From: Paractinoplanes abujensis
Lineage (GTDB): Bacteria > Actinomycetota > Actinomycetes > Mycobacteriales > Micromonosporaceae
Direction: 5' to 3'
Assembly: GCF_014204895.1 (NCBI RefSeq)
Contig: NZ_JACHMF010000001.1
Location: 310,001 to 374,000, forward strand
DNA: 64,000 bases
Shown here: in pieces, positions 61,501 through 64,000 of the stretch
How the letters are laid out: each line of letters begins with the position of its first letter
Numbering within the stretch: the first letter of the stretch is position 1
Position numbers and translations under genes: made by a program
The notes under the pieces: model-generated
Told to the model about the DNA's origin: nothing
Databases searched by the model: none
Seen by the model: only the letters and a program-made list of their open reading frames with translations

Positions 61501-64000
61501 CTACATCGACAAGGACGGCAAGCTCAAGGGCGGCTTCCCGACCGCACCCAGAACGGCTACCGGACTGGGGAGCCTGCTGCACCCGGAGACCGGCAAATGC
61601 GTCGGGGTGTCCGGAAACTCCTCGGTGAACGGCGCGCTGCTGACCCTGCAGTCGTGCACGGGCGCGGCTGCTCCGAACCAGCAGTTCAACTGGTCGGCGA
61701 AGCGTCAGCTGTACGTCACCACCGGCGGGACGACGAAGTGCCTCGCTCCCGAGGGCGACGCCACCGGCAAGGTATATGTCGTCACGGAAACGTGCAGCGA
61801 CAGCGTCGCCAAGCAGAAGTGGGACGTGCAGGCCAACGGGCAGATCGTCAACGACTGGTCCTACCAGTGTTTCAGCCGGATCGACGCGACCTCCAGCTCC
61901 CCCGAGGCGATCGGCCAGCGCGCGTGCGACAAGAAGGTGCGCGCCCTCTGGCAGACCTACTTCCCGCGCTCGCACGAAGTGGTCGAGTCCTCGGTGAACG
62001 TGGCCAACAAACAGTGGCATCACGTGGTGCTGTCGGCGGCCGGCAACGAGCAGACGATGTTCATCGACGGTGAACGGGTCGGCTCACTCTCCGGCGATGT
62101 GCAGGACCTCAACCCGGTCTACTCCTATCTTGGCGCCGGCTTCCTGGGCGGCGGCTGGCCCGGAAACGACACCGTCGACTCGTTGAGCAACATGGGCTAC
62201 CTCAAACACTTCGCCGGCTCGATGGCCGAGGTGGCCCTCTACGACGGGCCGGTCAGCGAGCAGACTGTCAAGGACCTCTACGCCGCGCGGGCGCCGGTCC
62301 GTCAGGTGAGCAAGGTGCTCCGCCCCTCCGGGGGCGTGGCCGCCGACGTCACCTACGACCGGGTCAGCGGCCGGGTGAGCCAGGTGACCGACAGCAACGG
62401 CGCAACGTGGCAGCCGCAAGGACCGAAGCTGGGCGGCACGACCAAGCTGCACGAGAGCGCCGTGCTGGCCGGGGTGCCCAGCAACTATTGGCGGCTCAAC
62501 GACACGAGCGGAACCATTCCGTTCAACGAGGTGAACGGCACCGCGGCCCGGTACAGCTCGGTCTCGCTGAACACCGCCAGCGGCCCGTTCGAGCCGCACG
62601 GCAAAGCCGCGGCCTTCAACGGCACGAGCTCCCAGCTCATCGTGCGAAGGCCAGGCAACATCGGCGTCTGTGCGCCGAACTGCCCGCCGGACCCGATCGA
62701 CATGGACACCTACGCCATCTCGATGTGGTTCAAGACTTCGGTGAACGGCTATCCGTTGTTCAGCTACGGCATCGATCCGATCGCGCCGGGTACGGTCGAC
62801 TACCAGGTCATCACCCCCCTCTATGTCGACTCCGACGGCCGGCTCCGCGGCCGCTTCCCCGGTGGTACCGACGGCGGGCAGCCGATCCGCAGCGAGGCCC
62901 GGGTCAACGACAGCAAGTGGCATCACGTCGCGCTGGTCACCTGGGATGACAACCAGACGCTCTACCTGGACGGCAAGGCTCAGGGAAGCCTCGCCCGGGG
63001 CCCCTGGCGTGAGGGCGTCGCCACGCACATGACGGTGGGGGCGGGGTACCTCGGTGGTGGCTACACGCCCGGGACGCACGACAGTGTCAGACCGACCGGG
63101 CGCTTCTTCCTGGGCCAGATCGCCGAGGTCGCGCTCTACGACAAGCCCCTCGACGGCAAGATGGTCGAGGCCCAGTTCAAGGCTCGCTCAGCCGCCACCT
63201 CCACTGCCGTGCCGTCGGTCGCCTATTCCGTGCAGCACCCGGACACCGACAAGGTCGTGGTGAGCACGGACGTCCACGAACTGCAGGGCGGCCGCAAGCT
63301 CGCCGAGATCGACGCGCTGGGCAACACGACCCGCTACGGCTACAACAGCAAGGGCAACCTGCGCACGGTCACCGACCCCATGGGGAACATGACCATCAAC
63401 GAGCACGACGTCCGCGGCAACGTCGTCTCGACCGCGACCTGTCAGGACCGGTCCGAGAACAAGTGCTCGACGAGCTACTTCACCTACTGGCCGAACTCGA
63501 CCGACGAGAAGTTGTCGCCGCGGGTGATGAACGATCGGCTGCTCACCCGGCGGGGTCCGGGGTCCAAGTCGGCCACGGACAACACCTACCGCACGATCTA
63601 CGAGTACAACGAGAACACGGCCGCCCGGATCGCGGAGATCGACCCGCTGGGCCGCCGGACCACGGTCACCTACAGCTCGTCGCCACCCGGCCTGCCCACG
63701 CGGATCGTCAAGCCCGGCGGCGGTGTCGTCACCATCGCCTACGAGGCCGACGGTGACGTCCGCGAGATGACCGACCCGGCGGGCCTCAAGACCCGCTACA
63801 CGTACGACGTCCTCGGGCGGGCCATCGAGGAGTCCGAGTACGTCGGTGACACGAAACGGTCGACGACCACGTACGTCCACGACGGGCAGGACCGGGTCGT
63901 CGTGGAGACCGGCGCGGAAGTGGTCAATCGAGTCAGCGGTCTGTCCCACACGCCCGTCACCACCAAGGTCTACAACCCCGACGGCCTGGTGTCGTCGGAG
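58529..64000 (+). CDS. Giant secreted RHS/YD-repeat protein with LamG and ricin domains (partial)
   Basis: Starts at the ATG at 58529 (GGGGGA upstream) and stays open to the window end, at least 1824 codons. Signal ~1-26. A DNRLRE-type beta domain at ~343-520 (TFADSDATTTNRDTDD, SRSFVGFDAK), then a bacterial Ig-like part, then the RHS start FDPAIGNYTTTARDA. LamG-like domain 1 (~883-1250) contains a ricin-B lectin of ~115 residues (~1011-1124) inserted between GGFPTA and PRSHEVVESS. LamG domain 2 (~1319-1544) is uninterrupted. YD repeats begin at ~1590 (DALGNTTRYGYNSKGNLRTV, DPLGRRTTVTYSS). RHS proteins form a shell enclosing a C-terminal toxin; that end and any immunity gene lie outside the window. 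Confidence 0.88.
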   Translation, partial: MRRWVGVVIAVCLVLTVGLPPGAVPADGGFPLSGLLKWLEQPVALADVLGMPVQQTPAGPGDRGHYVSGDKTRANGGSGQPAGRGIGAVPASLPEPKQPGPWQAPPAAGADSFDEKTSKRVPERSGERFTEFKNADGSVTRRLYGSRVNYRDAEGRYQPIDTDLTRRAGRIETTANSITASLAPEGTDASLATLTTAAGDSMAYGVGGAVPAPVVIDGSVATYGEILSSTDIEAESLADGLRTTIVLKTPAAGNEWVLPLDLDGLAVSRGADGSITLADADGDVALRMAPGHLEDARIDPKSGAGAQSSAVTYDLTTVDGAPALKVTADPAWLTDPAREYPVRLGATVLTANARTDTFADSDATTTNRDTDDLPVGTWKDKATVSRSFVGFDAKAADGFGAKRVRAATLHLYHSWSADCGNRQPISVRRVTETFKGAAPADAGGLAAAPSYSAPIGTLRITDSELACANADADRAVGKWWSVPLAPGAVANWSAGQAADAGLALTTSESDTAAFKRFTSGNVEAGEFQPFVEVTAAANEPPQVNEQYPSYGQAVNTLTPELLADASDPDVGPKSLTYTFIVYANDAKTELFRSPVQKRKSWVIPSRTEIKWGESYYWSVLVDDGEGTNKDALFKNLFLTVVPQPAITSGLSQNSGRSFDPAIGNYTTTARDAAVTTIGPPLEITRYYNSSDPRTGQAFGAGWSSILDAKVVNRGKTAVVTYPDGRELAFGRDWELAIGSTTWTSPAGRGTVLRSITGGYQLWEKDGTQYEFLQNTSTGVRSLSGVKDVFGRELKLKWTGNQVTELESASGRKLYVEWKTELSPPRVKAVRTDVVNNAANTWAYNYTDAGGLISVCPPAADSKCHTYQHTDGSLYPTAVSNSQPSSYWRLNEAGGAVAASSVLENAGTDRGSYVDVNYSVDGPLAGTASRATGFNGASSKVVVPAKLAGDASNQAISMWFKADASTRARVLYGQSWQSNANDRTSSGYNPTLYIDKDGKLKGGFPTAPRTATGLGSLLHPETGKCVGVSGNSSVNGALLTLQSCTGAAAPNQQFNWSAKRQLYVTTGGTTKCLAPEGDATGKVYVVTETCSDSVAKQKWDVQANGQIVNDWSYQCFSRIDATSSSPEAIGQRACDKKVRALWQTYFPRSHEVVESSVNVANKQWHHVVLSAAGNEQTMFIDGERVGSLSGDVQDLNPVYSYLGAGFLGGGWPGNDTVDSLSNMGYLKHFAGSMAEVALYDGPVSEQTVKDLYAARAPVRQVSKVLRPSGGVAADVTYDRVSGRVSQVTDSNGATWQPQGPKLGGTTKLHESAVLAGVPSNYWRLNDTSGTIPFNEVNGTAARYSSVSLNTASGPFEPHGKAAAFNGTSSQLIVRRPGNIGVCAPNCPPDPIDMDTYAISMWFKTSVNGYPLFSYGIDPIAPGTVDYQVITPLYVDSDGRLRGRFPGGTDGGQPIRSEARVNDSKWHHVALVTWDDNQTLYLDGKAQGSLARGPWREGVATHMTVGAGYLGGGYTPGTHDSVRPTGRFFLGQIAEVALYDKPLDGKMVEAQFKARSAATSTAVPSVAYSVQHPDTDKVVVSTDVHELQGGRKLAEIDALGNTTRYGYNSKGNLRTVTDPMGNMTINEHDVRGNVVSTATCQDRSENKCSTSYFTYWPNSTDEKLSPRVMNDRLLTRRGPGSKSATDNTYRTIYEYNENTAARIAEIDPLGRRTTVTYSSSPPGLPTRIVKPGGGVVTIAYEADGDVREMTDPAGLKTRYTYDVLGRAIEESEYVGDTKRSTTTYVHDGQDRVVVETGAEVVNRVSGLSHTPVTTKVYNPDGLVSSE

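Overview
The window is uniformly GC-rich (about 70 %), with G/C at most third codon positions, many GTG starts, dense short overlaps and frequent CGTACGG hexamers. Together with perfect CebR-type boxes, a c-di-AMP riboswitch ahead of an NlpC/P60 gene, ESX-associated YbaB/EspC cassettes, an ECF sigma factor with zinc anti-sigma factor and a GntR-acdS operon, this points to a soil actinomycete, most likely Micromonosporaceae (Actinoplanes-like). The genus is an inference. I see no rRNA or tRNA gene, insertion sequence, prophage or CRISPR array.

Layout. 1-5.8 kb: end of a secreted M4 metalloprotease with its terminator, a decayed GH30 glycosidase, a WGR/beta-propeller protein, a secreted ricin-lectin/beta-helix protein and a DoxX-like protein. 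5.9-15.9 kb: sulfotransferase, aminopeptidase N, a coiled-coil membrane protein, a lipoprotein and a GH5 cellulase diverging from a region with two CebR boxes, a CHASE-domain histidine kinase and Ku. 15.9-18.2 kb: first type VII cassette (YbaB - EspC-like - large WXG-type protein with a C-terminal HExxH domain - possible immunity gene). 18.3-32.9 kb: mostly housekeeping and metabolic genes (ClpC, patatin, SulP, GH13, Xaa-Pro peptidase, alpha/beta hydrolase, TPP enzyme, AlkZ-like protein, P450). 33-35.4 kb: glycosyltransferase behind a perfect palindrome and a phytase-like esterase. 35.5-36.5 kb: gene-free, with a degenerate GC repeat. 36.6-40.5 kb: TetR, HAD, MatB-like acyl-CoA synthetase, Pr6Pr membrane protein. 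40.6-44 kb: NlpC/P60 under a c-di-AMP riboswitch, and a sortase-anchored (LALTG) surface protein with perfect 81-bp repeats. 44-46.3 kb: second type VII cassette. 46.4-47.2 kb: a non-coding array of ten near-palindromic 12-mers, part of it in 92-94-bp tandem units, directly upstream of GntR-acdS. 48.9-58.4 kb: MerR-GH1 operon, methyltransferase, sigma/anti-sigma pair with a divergent lipoprotein, F420-reductase-like protein, and a pectate lyase/pectinesterase pair with repeats inside and between the genes. 58.5-64 kb: start of a giant secreted RHS/YD-repeat protein with two LamG domains, one interrupted by a ricin-type lectin; it runs off the window.

Theme. Secreted plant-polymer hydrolases (GH5, GH30 remnant, beta-helix protein, PL1, CE8) with intracellular GH1 and GH13 enzymes and ACC deaminase suggest a saprophytic or plant-associated life. 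Two type VII cassettes and the RHS protein suggest contact-dependent or secreted effectors. The most unusual features are the operator-like array before GntR-acdS, the paired type VII cassettes with a metallopeptidase-type cargo domain, the lectin-in-LamG insertion, the Arg-rich near-heptad repeats of the LALTG protein, and a CebR-box lipoprotein divergent from the cellulase.
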